This document shows, one piece after another, positions 9,361-18,530 of a DNA stretch of 40,554 bases. The number at the start of each line of letters is the position of its first letter. Positions within the stretch are counted from its first letter, which is position 1. The translations under genes were made by a program, and so were the position numbers. Under the pieces are notes generated by a model. That model saw nothing but the letters and a program-made list of their open reading frames with translations. It had not been told where the DNA came from and did not search any database. This stretch comes from Terriglobia bacterium (GTDB taxonomy: Bacteria; Acidobacteriota; Terriglobia; Bryobacterales; Bryobacteraceae), in NCBI GenBank assembly GCA_020073365.1, contig JAIQFL010000069.1, positions 1 to 40,554 on the forward strand. The letters run 5' to 3'.

Positions 9361-10908
9361 ATGCCCCACATCCTGTCGATTGTCCTTTTTACGCCGCTGG
9401 CCGGGCTCCTGGTGCTGCTGTTCATTCCATCGTCGAATGCGCGCGCCATCAAGCTGTGGGCCAACGCGGTGGCCTTCCTGGGCTTTCTGGTCTCTCTCCC
9501 GCTGGTCCTCCAATTCGATCCCACGAAGGACTATCAGTTCGTCGAACAAGGGGCGTGGATTCCCACACTGGGCGCTACCTACCACATCGGCATCGACGGC
9601 CTCGGCCTGCTGCTGGTCATGCTCACCACGGTCATCGGCGTCATCGCCATCCTGTCGAGTTGGAATGCCGTCCACGAGCGGCTCAAGGAATACTACGCTT
9701 TCTTCCTGCTCCTGCAGACCGCCATGCTGGGCGTCTTCATGGCGCTGGATTTCCTGCTGTTCTTCGTTTTCTGGGAGACCGTGCTGGTTCCCATGTACTT
9801 CATCATCGCCATCTGGGGCGGCTCCCGGCGCGTGTACGCAGCCATCAAGTTCATCATCTACACGCTCATAGGCTCCGTCCTGATGCTGCTGGGTATTCTG
9901 ACGCTCTACTTCCAGCACTACTCGCAGTTCCCCGACAACAAGAGCTTCGATATCGCCGACCTGATGCATACTTCGCTTACTCCTGGCATCGAGTGGTGGA
10001 TCTTCTGGGCTTTCTTCGTGGGGTTCGCCGTCAAGGTTCCGATGTTCCCGTTCCACACCTGGCTTCCCGACGCGCATACCGAAGCGCCCACCGCCGGATC
10101 CGTGGTTCTGGCCAGCGTCCTGCTGAAGATGGGGACGTACGGTTTCCTGCGTTTCTCGCTGCCGCTGCTGCCCCAGTCGGCCAAGAACCCCACCATCGTT
10201 AACGCGATGGCGATTCTCTCCATGATCGGCATCGTCTATGGCGCGCTGGCCTGCCTGATGCAAAAGGATTGGAAGAAGCTGGTGGCGTACTCTTCGGTGA
10301 GCCATCTGGGCTTCTGCACGCTGGGCATCTTCGCCCTCAACCCCGCCGGCATTTCGGGCTCCATCATCCAGCAGATCAACCACGGCATCTCCACCGGCAT
10401 GCTCTTCCTGATTGTCGGCGTGGTGTACGAGCGGCGTCACACCCGCGAGATCGCCGAATACGGCGGGCTCCTGAGAGTGATGCCCATCTTCACCGTCATC
10501 TTCGGCATCGCGGCGCTCAGTTCCATGGGGATGCCGCCCTTAAACGGCTTCGTCGGCGAGATCACCATCCTCAGCGGCGCTTACCGGATGTCCATCAACT
10601 GGGCCGTTTGGGGCGCCATCGGGATCGCGCTGGGCGCGGCGTATCTTCTCTGGCTGTTCCAGCGCACCATGCTGGGCGAGGTGAAGGAGAAGAACCAGGG
10701 GTTGAAGGATCTGTCCTGGCGCGAGATCGCGGTGTTCGCGCCGCTGGTGGCCTGGGTGTTCTGGATCGGCCTGTATCCGCAGCCCTACTTCAGAGTGTTG
10801 GACCGCTCGGTAGCCACCATCGTGGAACGCGTGCGTCCAGGCTACTACTCCGAACAGCATCTCCCGAACCCCCTCGAGACCGGAACCCCGACTGCCGCGC
10901 TGAGGTAG
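9361..10908 (+). CDS. nuoM: NADH-quinone oxidoreductase subunit M
   Basis: The 515-residue protein is a many-times membrane-spanning antiporter-like subunit of respiratory complex I, which couples NADH oxidation to proton pumping. The conserved glutamate of the pump lies in FWETVLVPMY (about E139) and the conserved lysine in AVKVPMFPFHTWLPDAHTEA (about K225). The sequence LMQKDWKKLVAYSSVSHLG and the downstream SSMGMPPLNGF motif are typical of NuoM rather than NuoL or NuoN. The length is normal. It is an orphan here: no other nuo gene lies beside it. A GATAAT-containing segment near 9327 could hold its promoter. Confidence 0.95.
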   Translation: MPHILSIVLFTPLAGLLVLLFIPSSNARAIKLWANAVAFLGFLVSLPLVLQFDPTKDYQFVEQGAWIPTLGATYHIGIDGLGLLLVMLTTVIGVIAILSSWNAVHERLKEYYAFFLLLQTAMLGVFMALDFLLFFVFWETVLVPMYFIIAIWGGSRRVYAAIKFIIYTLIGSVLMLLGILTLYFQHYSQFPDNKSFDIADLMHTSLTPGIEWWIFWAFFVGFAVKVPMFPFHTWLPDAHTEAPTAGSVVLASVLLKMGTYGFLRFSLPLLPQSAKNPTIVNAMAILSMIGIVYGALACLMQKDWKKLVAYSSVSHLGFCTLGIFALNPAGISGSIIQQINHGISTGMLFLIVGVVYERRHTREIAEYGGLLRVMPIFTVIFGIAALSSMGMPPLNGFVGEITILSGAYRMSINWAVWGAIGIALGAAYLLWLFQRTMLGEVKEKNQGLKDLSWREIAVFAPLVAWVFWIGLYPQPYFRVLDRSVATIVERVRPGYYSEQHLPNPLETGTPTAALR

Positions 10909-10959
10909 GGACCCGGCCATTGCTGGCTCTGTGTCTTTTTCGCTGTTGTGCCTCTGCCC

Positions 10960-12417
10960 ATGAAGACCATCGCCACCATCTTCGCGCGCCTGGCGCTGTC
11001 AGCCGCCCTGGCCCTTTGGCTCTGGGTGTCTCTGTCACCGAACCCTCGACCCGCCGCTGTCCCCGCGACCGCTCCGGCACAAGACTTCTCCACCGAACGT
11101 GCCATGGTGCACGTGGGGGCGATGGCGCAGAAGCCGCACCCTCCCGGCACGGCCGAACACGACAGGGTCCGAGATTACGTCCGCGGCGAGCTTGCCAGAC
11201 TCGGCCTGGAGTCGCAACTCGAAACCGGAAAGGGCGAGTATTCCCAGCGCGGCTACCACATCTCCGGCCGCGTCGAGAACATTGTGGCGCTTCTGCCGGG
11301 AGCCGCCAACACGCGGCCGGTGATGTTGGCGGCCCACTACGATTCGGTGCCCACCGGCCCCGGCGCCGGCGACGACGCCCACGGGGTTGCGGTCCTGCTG
11401 GAGACTCTGCGCGCCCTGCGCAGCGGCCCGCGCGAACCCGGCGTCCCGGCCCAACCCGGCGTCCCGCTCCTGCCCAGCGGCCCGCCCCTGCGCAACGACG
11501 TGATCTTTCTCTTCACCGACGGGGAAGAAAGAGGAATGCTGGGCGCCGACCTTTTCATGCGCGAGCATCCCTGGCGCCACGACCCCGGAGTGGTCCTGAA
11601 CTTCGAAGCGCGCGGCACCGGCGGATCCTCCTTCATGTTCGAAACCAGCCCCGGCAACGCGTGGATGATCCGCCACCTCCAGGCCGCCGTGCCCCGGGCC
11701 GAAGCCACGTCGGTTGCCTACGAGATCTACCGGCACATGGGGAACGACACGGATCTCAGCGTCTTCAAGCGTGGCGGACTGGCCGGCATGAACTTCGCGT
11801 TCATCGGACACCCCGAGTTCTATCACCGCCCGCAGGATGACGTGGCCCATCTCGACTGGCGCAGCGTGCAGGAACAGGGCCGGTATGCCCTCTCCCTCAC
11901 CCGCGTTTTCGGCAACCAGGATCTCGCCGCGACGCACGCCGGCAATGCCGTTTACTTCCCCACGCGGCTCACCTCTCTGATCGTCTACCCGGCCTCCTGG
12001 GTGATGCCGCTCGCGTGGATCGCTCCGATCGGCCTCACAGCGGCCGCGTGGTTCGGCCGAGCGGTGCGCGGCCGATGGATCGCCATCCCGCTGGCCATCG
12101 TTGCGGCCCTGGCGTTCCTCGCGGCGGCCAACGTGCCGGGTGCGGCTTACCTGCTGGAATGGCCGCTAATCGCCGGCATTGGGTCCTTCGCGCTGCTTGT
12201 CTCCGCCCCCCCAACACTGGGTTTCGGCTGGCGTCTTCTGGGGATCCTGATCTGCCCCAGCGCGATCTTCCTTCTGCTCGTGCCGCTCGTCTCCGACCTG
12301 ATGGTGGCCCTGGGCCCCCGCCGCGCCGCGCCCCTCCTGGCGGGCGACGTTCTGCTGATCCTGGCTTGCCTTTCGCCGCAACTGGTCCTCGTGTTCCGAT
12401 CGGCGACGCCGCGGTAG
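10960..12417 (+). CDS. M28-family zinc aminopeptidase-like protein with C-terminal membrane domain
   Basis: The product has an N-terminal membrane or signal segment, an M28 peptidase domain and about five hydrophobic helices at the C-terminus, like ER-aminopeptidase/Fxna-type M28 proteins. Metal-site motifs are in order: AAHYDSV (His), GDDAHG (bridging Asp), TDGEERG (catalytic and metal Glu), NFEARG (Glu) and HPEFYHRPQDD (His). It should cleave N-terminal residues from peptides with two zinc ions, facing the periplasm. I prefer the ATG at 10960 over a GTG at 10948. A proline-rich insertion (about residues 160-180) precedes the TDGEE motif. It follows nuoM by about 50 bp but is functionally unrelated. 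Confidence 0.87.
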   Translation: MKTIATIFARLALSAALALWLWVSLSPNPRPAAVPATAPAQDFSTERAMVHVGAMAQKPHPPGTAEHDRVRDYVRGELARLGLESQLETGKGEYSQRGYHISGRVENIVALLPGAANTRPVMLAAHYDSVPTGPGAGDDAHGVAVLLETLRALRSGPREPGVPAQPGVPLLPSGPPLRNDVIFLFTDGEERGMLGADLFMREHPWRHDPGVVLNFEARGTGGSSFMFETSPGNAWMIRHLQAAVPRAEATSVAYEIYRHMGNDTDLSVFKRGGLAGMNFAFIGHPEFYHRPQDDVAHLDWRSVQEQGRYALSLTRVFGNQDLAATHAGNAVYFPTRLTSLIVYPASWVMPLAWIAPIGLTAAAWFGRAVRGRWIAIPLAIVAALAFLAAANVPGAAYLLEWPLIAGIGSFALLVSAPPTLGFGWRLLGILICPSAIFLLLVPLVSDLMVALGPRRAAPLLAGDVLLILACLSPQLVLVFRSATPR

Positions 12418-12642
12418 TGGGCAGGTCCACGAGCCAAAGGAATTGATACGCCAGTTCGGGCTGTTGGCCGTCACACTCACCATACGGTTCCGGCAGCACT
12501 GCAGATCTTGAGAATCAGGTGGGGCATAGCAGTTCAACTGCGATGCAATTTGGTCTACTACCTGGGCAGCGGCTATGTTACGAGGGGCGGGCGCCGGTGC
12601 CACCTCAGTAGAACTCACCGCCTCGCGCGGCTTCTTTCGTCC

Positions 12643-14292
12643 TTACGCCGTCGGGGGCTCGAAGTACATCTGGGCCAGTTCCGGCTTCTCGCGGATGGCT
12701 TTGCGCCAGTAAGAGCGGGCCTCTTCCTCCTGCCCCATGGCCATCAAGGCGTGGCCCAGGTTCAATAGCGCCTCGGCGAATTGCGGGTCTTCGTTGAGCG
12801 CCTGCTGGTAGAACAGGACCGCGTCGTTGGCCTGGCCGCGCTTCTGGCAGATCAGGCCTGCGTTGTAGAAGAGCTCGGGGCTCTTCTCGCCCAGGTCAAT
12901 GAGCCGCCGGTGCAGCTCGTAGGCCTCTTCGTAGTTCTGCTGCTCGAGCGCCAACGCCGCGAGGCCGCGCACCGCGTCCGATGAATCCGGACGCATCAGG
13001 AGCGCCTCCTGGAAGTATCGCTGGGCCTCCTCGGGCTTGCCGCTCCGCGCATAGGCGATCCCCGCGTTCAGATAGGCCTCGGGCCAATCCGGGCGCTTCG
13101 CCAGGCAGGCCCGGAATGCCTCCGCGCTGGCGTCGTACTCGCCGCGCAGCAGACGCAGATAACCCAGCCGGAAAGTCGCATCACACCACTCCGGCGCGCT
13201 CTCCGGAATCCTGGTGTAGAGCTTCTCGGCCAGGTCCCGCTCGCCCTGCTGTTCCAGCACCAGGGCCAAGTTCCACAGCACGTCCGGTTGGCGCCCGTCG
13301 ATGGCCAGCGCTTTCTCGTAGCTCGCGCGCGCAGCGGGCAGGTCGCTCAGTTCCTGATGCGCCACCCCCAGGTTCAGATGCGCCTGCGCCGAATCGGGCT
13401 TCAGCACGGTGGCCTGCTGATATGCCTGGGCGGCTTTCAGGTGGTTGCCCATTTTATGGTAGGCCACCCCGAGATTGAACCAGTTCTCGAAACGGTCGGG
13501 GACCGTGTCCGCCAGGTTGCGGCAATAGCGGGCGGCCGTCAGGTAGTCTCCGTCGGCGAATGCCAGGCTGGCCAGCGCTTCCATTGCGACCGGAGAGTCC
13601 GGCTGCAATTCGGCCAGCATTTCCGCGTACCGTCGAACGGATTCGGGGTCCTTCTTCTCCAGGAACATAGCCACCAGGTTCGAAAGGGCCTCCTCGCATC
13701 GCGGATTGCGCGTCAAAACCCGGCGATAGTTCTCCACGGCTTCGGCGTGCCGGCCGGTCTGCTGCAGGGTGACGGCCTTGGCAAACAGAGCCTGTTCGTT
13801 CTCGGGGAACAGGACCAGGTACTTGTCGATCGGTTCCACGGCTTCGGCGGAGCGCGCGCTGTGGATCAGCGAGATTGCCAGGCCGAGCAGCGCGTCGGAG
13901 CGCGTGCCGTCGGCCTCCGCCGCATTCCGGAAAGAATCCGCGGCGGCCTGCCAGTTCCGGGCATGCCCCTGGCACACTCCCAGATTGAAGTGGGCGGTGC
14001 GGTGCAGCGGCTCCAGTTCCACCAGTTGGGAGTAAGCTGCGCCAGCGGCTTCATAGTCGCACATTTCGTAGTGGATATGCCCCAGTGCGGAGTACAGGCC
14101 CGGCTCCTGCTCGCCCCCTTCGATGGCCTTGCTCAGCAGCCTGGCAGCGCTTTCGAGCTTGCCTTCCAGGTGCAGGGACACGGCCTTGGAAAGAGTGCGG
14201 CTTACGCGCTTCTGTTGTCTCAGATCGTTGATCGAGGTTACGCCGGGCGGCATCCCTGGCGCGCCGCTCTCGGTTCCTGTCATGAACTCCAT
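12643..14292 (-). CDS. Tetratricopeptide-repeat protein
   Basis: This 549-residue protein is almost entirely TPR helices. Units of about 34 residues follow each other from about residue 30 to the end, with W/Y/A-x-x-L-G-x-x and the A-x-x-x-Y-x-x-A-L-x-x-x-P pattern (for example FNLGVAYHKMGNHLKAAQAY). Such proteins scaffold protein-protein contacts; no catalytic motif is present. There is no signal peptide, so it probably acts in the cytoplasm. The ATG at 14292 is chosen because GGAGGG lies 8 bases upstream and the start falls 3 bases after the stop of the upstream gene. A longer version from a TTG at 14316 would overlap that gene. It looks translationally coupled to the 1100-residue protein. 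Confidence 0.85.
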   Translation of the reverse strand: MEFMTGTESGAPGMPPGVTSINDLRQQKRVSRTLSKAVSLHLEGKLESAARLLSKAIEGGEQEPGLYSALGHIHYEMCDYEAAGAAYSQLVELEPLHRTAHFNLGVCQGHARNWQAAADSFRNAAEADGTRSDALLGLAISLIHSARSAEAVEPIDKYLVLFPENEQALFAKAVTLQQTGRHAEAVENYRRVLTRNPRCEEALSNLVAMFLEKKDPESVRRYAEMLAELQPDSPVAMEALASLAFADGDYLTAARYCRNLADTVPDRFENWFNLGVAYHKMGNHLKAAQAYQQATVLKPDSAQAHLNLGVAHQELSDLPAARASYEKALAIDGRQPDVLWNLALVLEQQGERDLAEKLYTRIPESAPEWCDATFRLGYLRLLRGEYDASAEAFRACLAKRPDWPEAYLNAGIAYARSGKPEEAQRYFQEALLMRPDSSDAVRGLAALALEQQNYEEAYELHRRLIDLGEKSPELFYNAGLICQKRGQANDAVLFYQQALNEDPQFAEALLNLGHALMAMGQEEEARSYWRKAIREKPELAQMYFEPPTA

Positions 14293-14294
14293 GG

Positions 14295-17200
14295 TCAAAC
14301 CCTCCGCTGTATCCAAATCCTTGCCCGTTGCGGGCCGCTGAAGTCGCGCGAACCGATTTCGGTTTCCGCCAGAGCCACGTCTTGCGGTTGTGCCGGCGCG
14401 CCGGGCGCCGGAATCTCAGCCGGCATCGGTAGCCCCCAGGCCTCCGCGGTCTCCCGCGAGTTTCCCCCGGAGTCGGAGAGGTAGGAGCAGATGACCCCCA
14501 ACCAGTCCTGGTTCTTGGAAACCTTCATCCAGTAAAGCCGCGCCCGTTCGCCGGCTTCGCTGAAGAAACCGACGCCGCCGGCTGGCAGCAGGTCATCGGT
14601 CCAGGAATCCACCTGCTGGCCCTCCACGGAGGCGGTGACGCGGTTGCCCTGAACGTCTACCGCCACGTGCATCGGGGTGTTGTTATGCACCATGACCGAA
14701 AGGGGCACTTCGATTTTGCGGCCCTTCCTGCCGGCCACCACGGCGTAATGCGCCATCGCGATCACGGGGCGCAGGCCGGGCTCGATGACCGTGAATTTCA
14801 TGGCGTAGTAATTCTCCTTGTCGCGGGCCCGTACCACCCAGCCCATGCTCTTGTTCTCGATCTGGCCGAAGAACTCGAGCCGGTAGTCCGTAAAGGTCAG
14901 CGATGGACGAAACAGGGCCAGTTCGCCCGTGTGAGCGTATCCGTCGGGATTGCGCGACCAACCCGGAGCCCATGCTTTCTCGGCGGTGCCCCATGCCGGC
15001 ATGCCGGTCTGCAGCGTGTCGGTCGCGGTGAAGGCGGCCCGATTGGCAATGGCACGCCGCACACTCGCCACTGGCCCTTTCGATGTGCCGTCGGCCGGTG
15101 TGGCACCCGCGGGAAGCGCGGCAGAGGCGGTGCGAGCGATCCGGGGCGCGCCGGAAGCCCCACTATTCCTCAGTTCGTGCGCGCCGAACCAAAGGAACAC
15201 TCCCATGACCAGGCAGGCGGCAATCTTCAGGGCCTGCTCCATCCGGCGGGCTCTGGCACGCTGCCTCGCCGCATCGGAAAGGGACGGGATCTCGTGGTGC
15301 GACGGCGGTTTGGGGGCAGGCTTCCAGGGAGCGAAATCTTCCGTTCGATCCACTGCGATCCGCATGGCAAACGGCGGATATGCCGGGTCGATTGGCGGCC
15401 TGCTCCAGTTCAACCGGCGGGTAGGCGATACCGAACCACGCTGGCAGTAGAATTCAATGGGAATAAAGTCGGGCTCGGGCATGACGGGGCCGGGACGATC
15501 GCTGGCTACATCGAGCGGATTCACCCTCACGCTGGAAATCAGTTTCAAAACAGCGGCATGGGGATTGGGTTCCTGCGGTTCGGGTGCGACGGTCGACGGA
15601 TAGCACGGCTCGGACTCCGCCTCCGACAATTTCGCGCCCGTGGGCAAGGGGAACTGCGGCAACCGGGTGGCCGGAACGCCGATGATGCGGAAGGGGGCGA
15701 ACGCCGCCAGCGCCGGCAGCGACTCAACGGGGCTCGGTGGCGGTGCGTCGGCCGGTCGCGCCCAGAGCGTCGTGGCGCCGACCCCCAGCCTGCCAGGCAT
15801 GGACGGTGACAGGGCCATCGCTGGAAGCCGCGGCGAAGCCGGGACTGGCCCGCGGGAAGACATGGACAAAACGGCCCCGGGAGCCGGAGTCGGCGCGAGG
15901 CCCATCCTCGACCTGTCCAGCCAGGAGGCCGAGTCGAAGACTTGCCCTACGCTGAACGCGAGAACCGGAAGCTGTAGCGCCCGAGCGTCCGGTGTCACCG
16001 CAAAGTGACTTGTCGCGGACGAAACGCGAATAAACGACTGGACGGGTCCCGGTAAAGTGGGGCACGGCCCCGACCCGCAGCGCGAGACGGACAGATCGCC
16101 GACGTGCTCCACGCCCGGAAGCCGTAGCGCGGCATCCGCTGCCACGGCAATAGGGCTTGGCGAGGCGGTGACGGGGATCGGGGACTGTACCGGTTCCTGC
16201 AACATCTGGGAGATCTCCGATGTGCCCAGCGAGGGCAGGAAGCCCGCAACCTGCTCCACGCCAGGAAGCCGCAGCGCGGGAACATCCCGCGTCACGGCAA
16301 TGGGACTCGATATTGACCGCGACGGAATCAGGGACTGGACAGGCCCCGCTACCATCGGACAGCCGCGACGTGGGATCGCGCTATCGTGGCCTGCGACCGT
16401 GGTCACCAGCGAGCATTCGAGATCGAACGCCATTAGCCGCAAGACCGGCAACTCCTGCGTGACCGCGATGGGGACCGGCACCAACGCGGAGGAGGAGAAC
16501 AGGGACTCCACCGGGGTCGCCTGCGGGCCTGCCAATGCCGGGCAGCCGGAACGCGGGAGCATGCGAATCGGCTGGAAGGGGTTCGGATCCTGCAACCCCG
16601 CGTTGACGGATTCCGTTCGGGTAATCTCGACCGGCGCCAGACTACCGGCATCTCCTGCCGCGATGCCAGCCGCTTCGGCTGCAATGGCGAATCCCCCGAG
16701 GTTCGGTAAGGCCAGTGCGACTTCGCAGCGAAGGGCAGGAGCGGTCGACGGCCACACGTGCCGCACCACAGCTTCCGGGGCGGGACTGGGAATCCAAACC
16801 TCGAACCGCTCCGGGCTCGGGCGGCAGTTTCGATCTACCATCTTCAGTTTGGCGGAGCCGCCAACCTGCGCCGGTATAGGGAACACCACCACCTTCGGCT
16901 GGCTTTCACGCAGCGCGATGCCCGCTTGCAGGCTGGCGCAGACGGCGGCGGGGCCCGACGGAAGCCCGCTTCGCAGAGGCATCTCGAAAACCTGTGGGCA
17001 ATCGAGAGTGGCCAGCTTCAGGTTCCGGAAAGCGCGCCGCGCCGGCAGGTGGAACACACCGGCCCTCGGCAGGCTTTCGCGGGTCGCGATGCCTACTGGC
17101 AGCCGGCCCACGGTGGCATGCGGAACGCACGCTCCGTAGATCGCCGGGAGTCCGCCCCCTAGAGACTTCTCGAAAACTGGCAGGCGAATGGCTGTGGCCA

Positions 17201-17597
17201 AAGGCTCAGGCCGGCGGTTCGACCAGGAGGCCGATGGCGTGGCTCGAGCGGGCACAGAAGAAGGAAGGGGTCTCGATTGAGTCCCGAGATGGGGTGGAAT
17301 AGTAAGCGGCCAGGACTCTCCGATTTGGATCGGGTGTTGGGGATGGCCGAAGTCCCAGATGCCCTCGGTTTGCTTCGCGTGCGCTTCCTGCAACGGCCAT
17401 ATCTGACGAACGCCGGGAGTGCCAGACGGAGTCAGATCGGGCTTGCCTATCCGGTCCAAGGCCTTCCCCAGCCGCTCACCATAACTCTTCCGGTGAACCG
17501 GACTGCAGAATTCATTGTCCCGCAGACGTCGAATTGGACCGATATCTTTGCCGCAATACAAACAGCCCACAACGACCTCGTTCAAAATATGACTCAA
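14295..17597 (-). CDS. Large Cys-rich-start, proline-rich, single-pass membrane protein of unknown function
   Basis: I do not recognise the 1100-residue protein as a whole. Near the N-terminus CLYCGKDIG and EFCSPVH suggest a small zinc-binding fold. A long low-complexity Pro/Ala/Ser-rich region follows, with degenerate repeats (PVQS..I, then SPIAVT, then ALRLPGVE) around residues 380-560. A membrane helix is near residue 830 (IAACLVMGVFLWFGA). The C-terminal 200 residues (MGWVVRARDKENYYAMKF and WTDDLLPAGGVGFFSEAGE) resemble a concanavalin-like/DUF1080-type beta-sandwich, which would lie outside the membrane. The annotated start is TTG with no ribosome site; a TATAAT lies at 17602-17597, so a GTG at 17570 could be the real start. 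Confidence 0.7.
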   Translation of the reverse strand: MSHILNEVVVGCLYCGKDIGPIRRLRDNEFCSPVHRKSYGERLGKALDRIGKPDLTPSGTPGVRQIWPLQEAHAKQTEGIWDFGHPQHPIQIGESWPLTIPPHLGTQSRPLPSSVPARATPSASWSNRRPEPLATAIRLPVFEKSLGGGLPAIYGACVPHATVGRLPVGIATRESLPRAGVFHLPARRAFRNLKLATLDCPQVFEMPLRSGLPSGPAAVCASLQAGIALRESQPKVVVFPIPAQVGGSAKLKMVDRNCRPSPERFEVWIPSPAPEAVVRHVWPSTAPALRCEVALALPNLGGFAIAAEAAGIAAGDAGSLAPVEITRTESVNAGLQDPNPFQPIRMLPRSGCPALAGPQATPVESLFSSSALVPVPIAVTQELPVLRLMAFDLECSLVTTVAGHDSAIPRRGCPMVAGPVQSLIPSRSISSPIAVTRDVPALRLPGVEQVAGFLPSLGTSEISQMLQEPVQSPIPVTASPSPIAVAADAALRLPGVEHVGDLSVSRCGSGPCPTLPGPVQSFIRVSSATSHFAVTPDARALQLPVLAFSVGQVFDSASWLDRSRMGLAPTPAPGAVLSMSSRGPVPASPRLPAMALSPSMPGRLGVGATTLWARPADAPPPSPVESLPALAAFAPFRIIGVPATRLPQFPLPTGAKLSEAESEPCYPSTVAPEPQEPNPHAAVLKLISSVRVNPLDVASDRPGPVMPEPDFIPIEFYCQRGSVSPTRRLNWSRPPIDPAYPPFAMRIAVDRTEDFAPWKPAPKPPSHHEIPSLSDAARQRARARRMEQALKIAACLVMGVFLWFGAHELRNSGASGAPRIARTASAALPAGATPADGTSKGPVASVRRAIANRAAFTATDTLQTGMPAWGTAEKAWAPGWSRNPDGYAHTGELALFRPSLTFTDYRLEFFGQIENKSMGWVVRARDKENYYAMKFTVIEPGLRPVIAMAHYAVVAGRKGRKIEVPLSVMVHNNTPMHVAVDVQGNRVTASVEGQQVDSWTDDLLPAGGVGFFSEAGERARLYWMKVSKNQDWLGVICSYLSDSGGNSRETAEAWGLPMPAEIPAPGAPAQPQDVALAETEIGSRDFSGPQRARIWIQRRV

Positions 17598-18146
17598 TTA
17601 TAGTCCCAAGTTTTCCAAGATATTCACGCTAATTGCGAATAACCTCTCATAGATTTAGTTAGTAATTCAAATGTATCCCAAAGTTAATTCGGGCTGTTAC
17701 CCGGGCGAACAGAGGGCGATGGTGTACTCCACCGGGGACGCCCGAGACCGGGCTGCGCGCATTTTTCACTGCGTTGTAAGCACCTCAGTTTCCTTGGGTT
17801 GCGGATGGGACTCGAAATTGGGAGACGCATCCGGAGGGCCTTTTTGAGGCGATGGGTCTCCCCGATCCTGGTAGAGCTGGATGATGCGGACACTTTTGTG
17901 CATGCGCCGGAAATTCAAGTTCGATGCCGCTGTCGGCGAGGTTCGGCGTGCAGGATCGGAGCTGTTGCGAGAGGCTCTTGGGCGTGCGACAGAAGAGGGC
18001 CGGTTGCATTGACGGAGGGAATGCGCTTACCGGTTCCAACGGCCGCGCAGCGCATTGGATAGAATTGGTCGGCCTGTCGCAGAAGCGCATGACATCGCAC
18101 GCGCCCTCCATTCGGCCTTTTGGCTATCATGAGAACAGGTCCCCCC
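17598..18146. other. Divergent intergenic region, no supported gene
   Basis: About 550 bp separate the minus-strand 1100-residue gene from the plus-strand exported protein. The part near 17598-17700 is clearly A+T-rich compared with the flanks and contains TATAAT on the minus strand (17602-17597). Short open frames from 17800 to 18110 show no recognisable protein features and overlap on both strands. I see no tRNA or strong terminator here. Confidence 0.55.
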
Positions 18147-18530
18147 ATGAAACTCAGGCTTGGGCGTTGCGCGCTCGCATTGTCGATTACAGCGGTTATT
18201 TCGTTGGCACGGCTACCGGGTCGGGGTTCCGCTCGCGCGCCCGCGGCCGGCGCTGCGGCGACCGAAACGCAAGACCTGCCGCAACCACCAACCCGGTCTT
18301 CAGAGGACGGCCTCCGTCTGCCCAACGGAAAGCTGCAGCGGGACGAAATCCTGAAGGCCGAGCACGAACAGAACTTGAAGGATGCGGCGCAATTGGTGGA
18401 TCTCGCCGAACAACTGAAGGAGGATCTGGAGAAAAACGACCGCTACGTTCTCTCTATGTCCACTCTGAAGAAAACGGATGACATCGAAAAACTGGTCAAG
18501 AAAATCCGTTCTCGCCTGCGGCATAATTAG
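18147..18530 (+). CDS. Small exported protein, unknown function
   Basis: This 127-residue protein has a hydrophobic, Arg-flanked N-terminus (MKLRLGRCALALSITAVISL) that reads as a signal peptide. A short Ala/Pro linker follows, then a charged, helix-forming region (DEILKAEHEQNLKDAAQL and LAEQLKEDLEKND) likely to form a coiled coil. I do not recognise a family. The ATG at 18147 is chosen because it opens directly into the signal peptide; an upstream ATG at 18120 would bury it. Its 3' end overlaps the next gene by 53 bp in a different frame, which suggests co-expression. Confidence 0.7.
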   Translation: MKLRLGRCALALSITAVISLARLPGRGSARAPAAGAAATETQDLPQPPTRSSEDGLRLPNGKLQRDEILKAEHEQNLKDAAQLVDLAEQLKEDLEKNDRYVLSMSTLKKTDDIEKLVKKIRSRLRHN

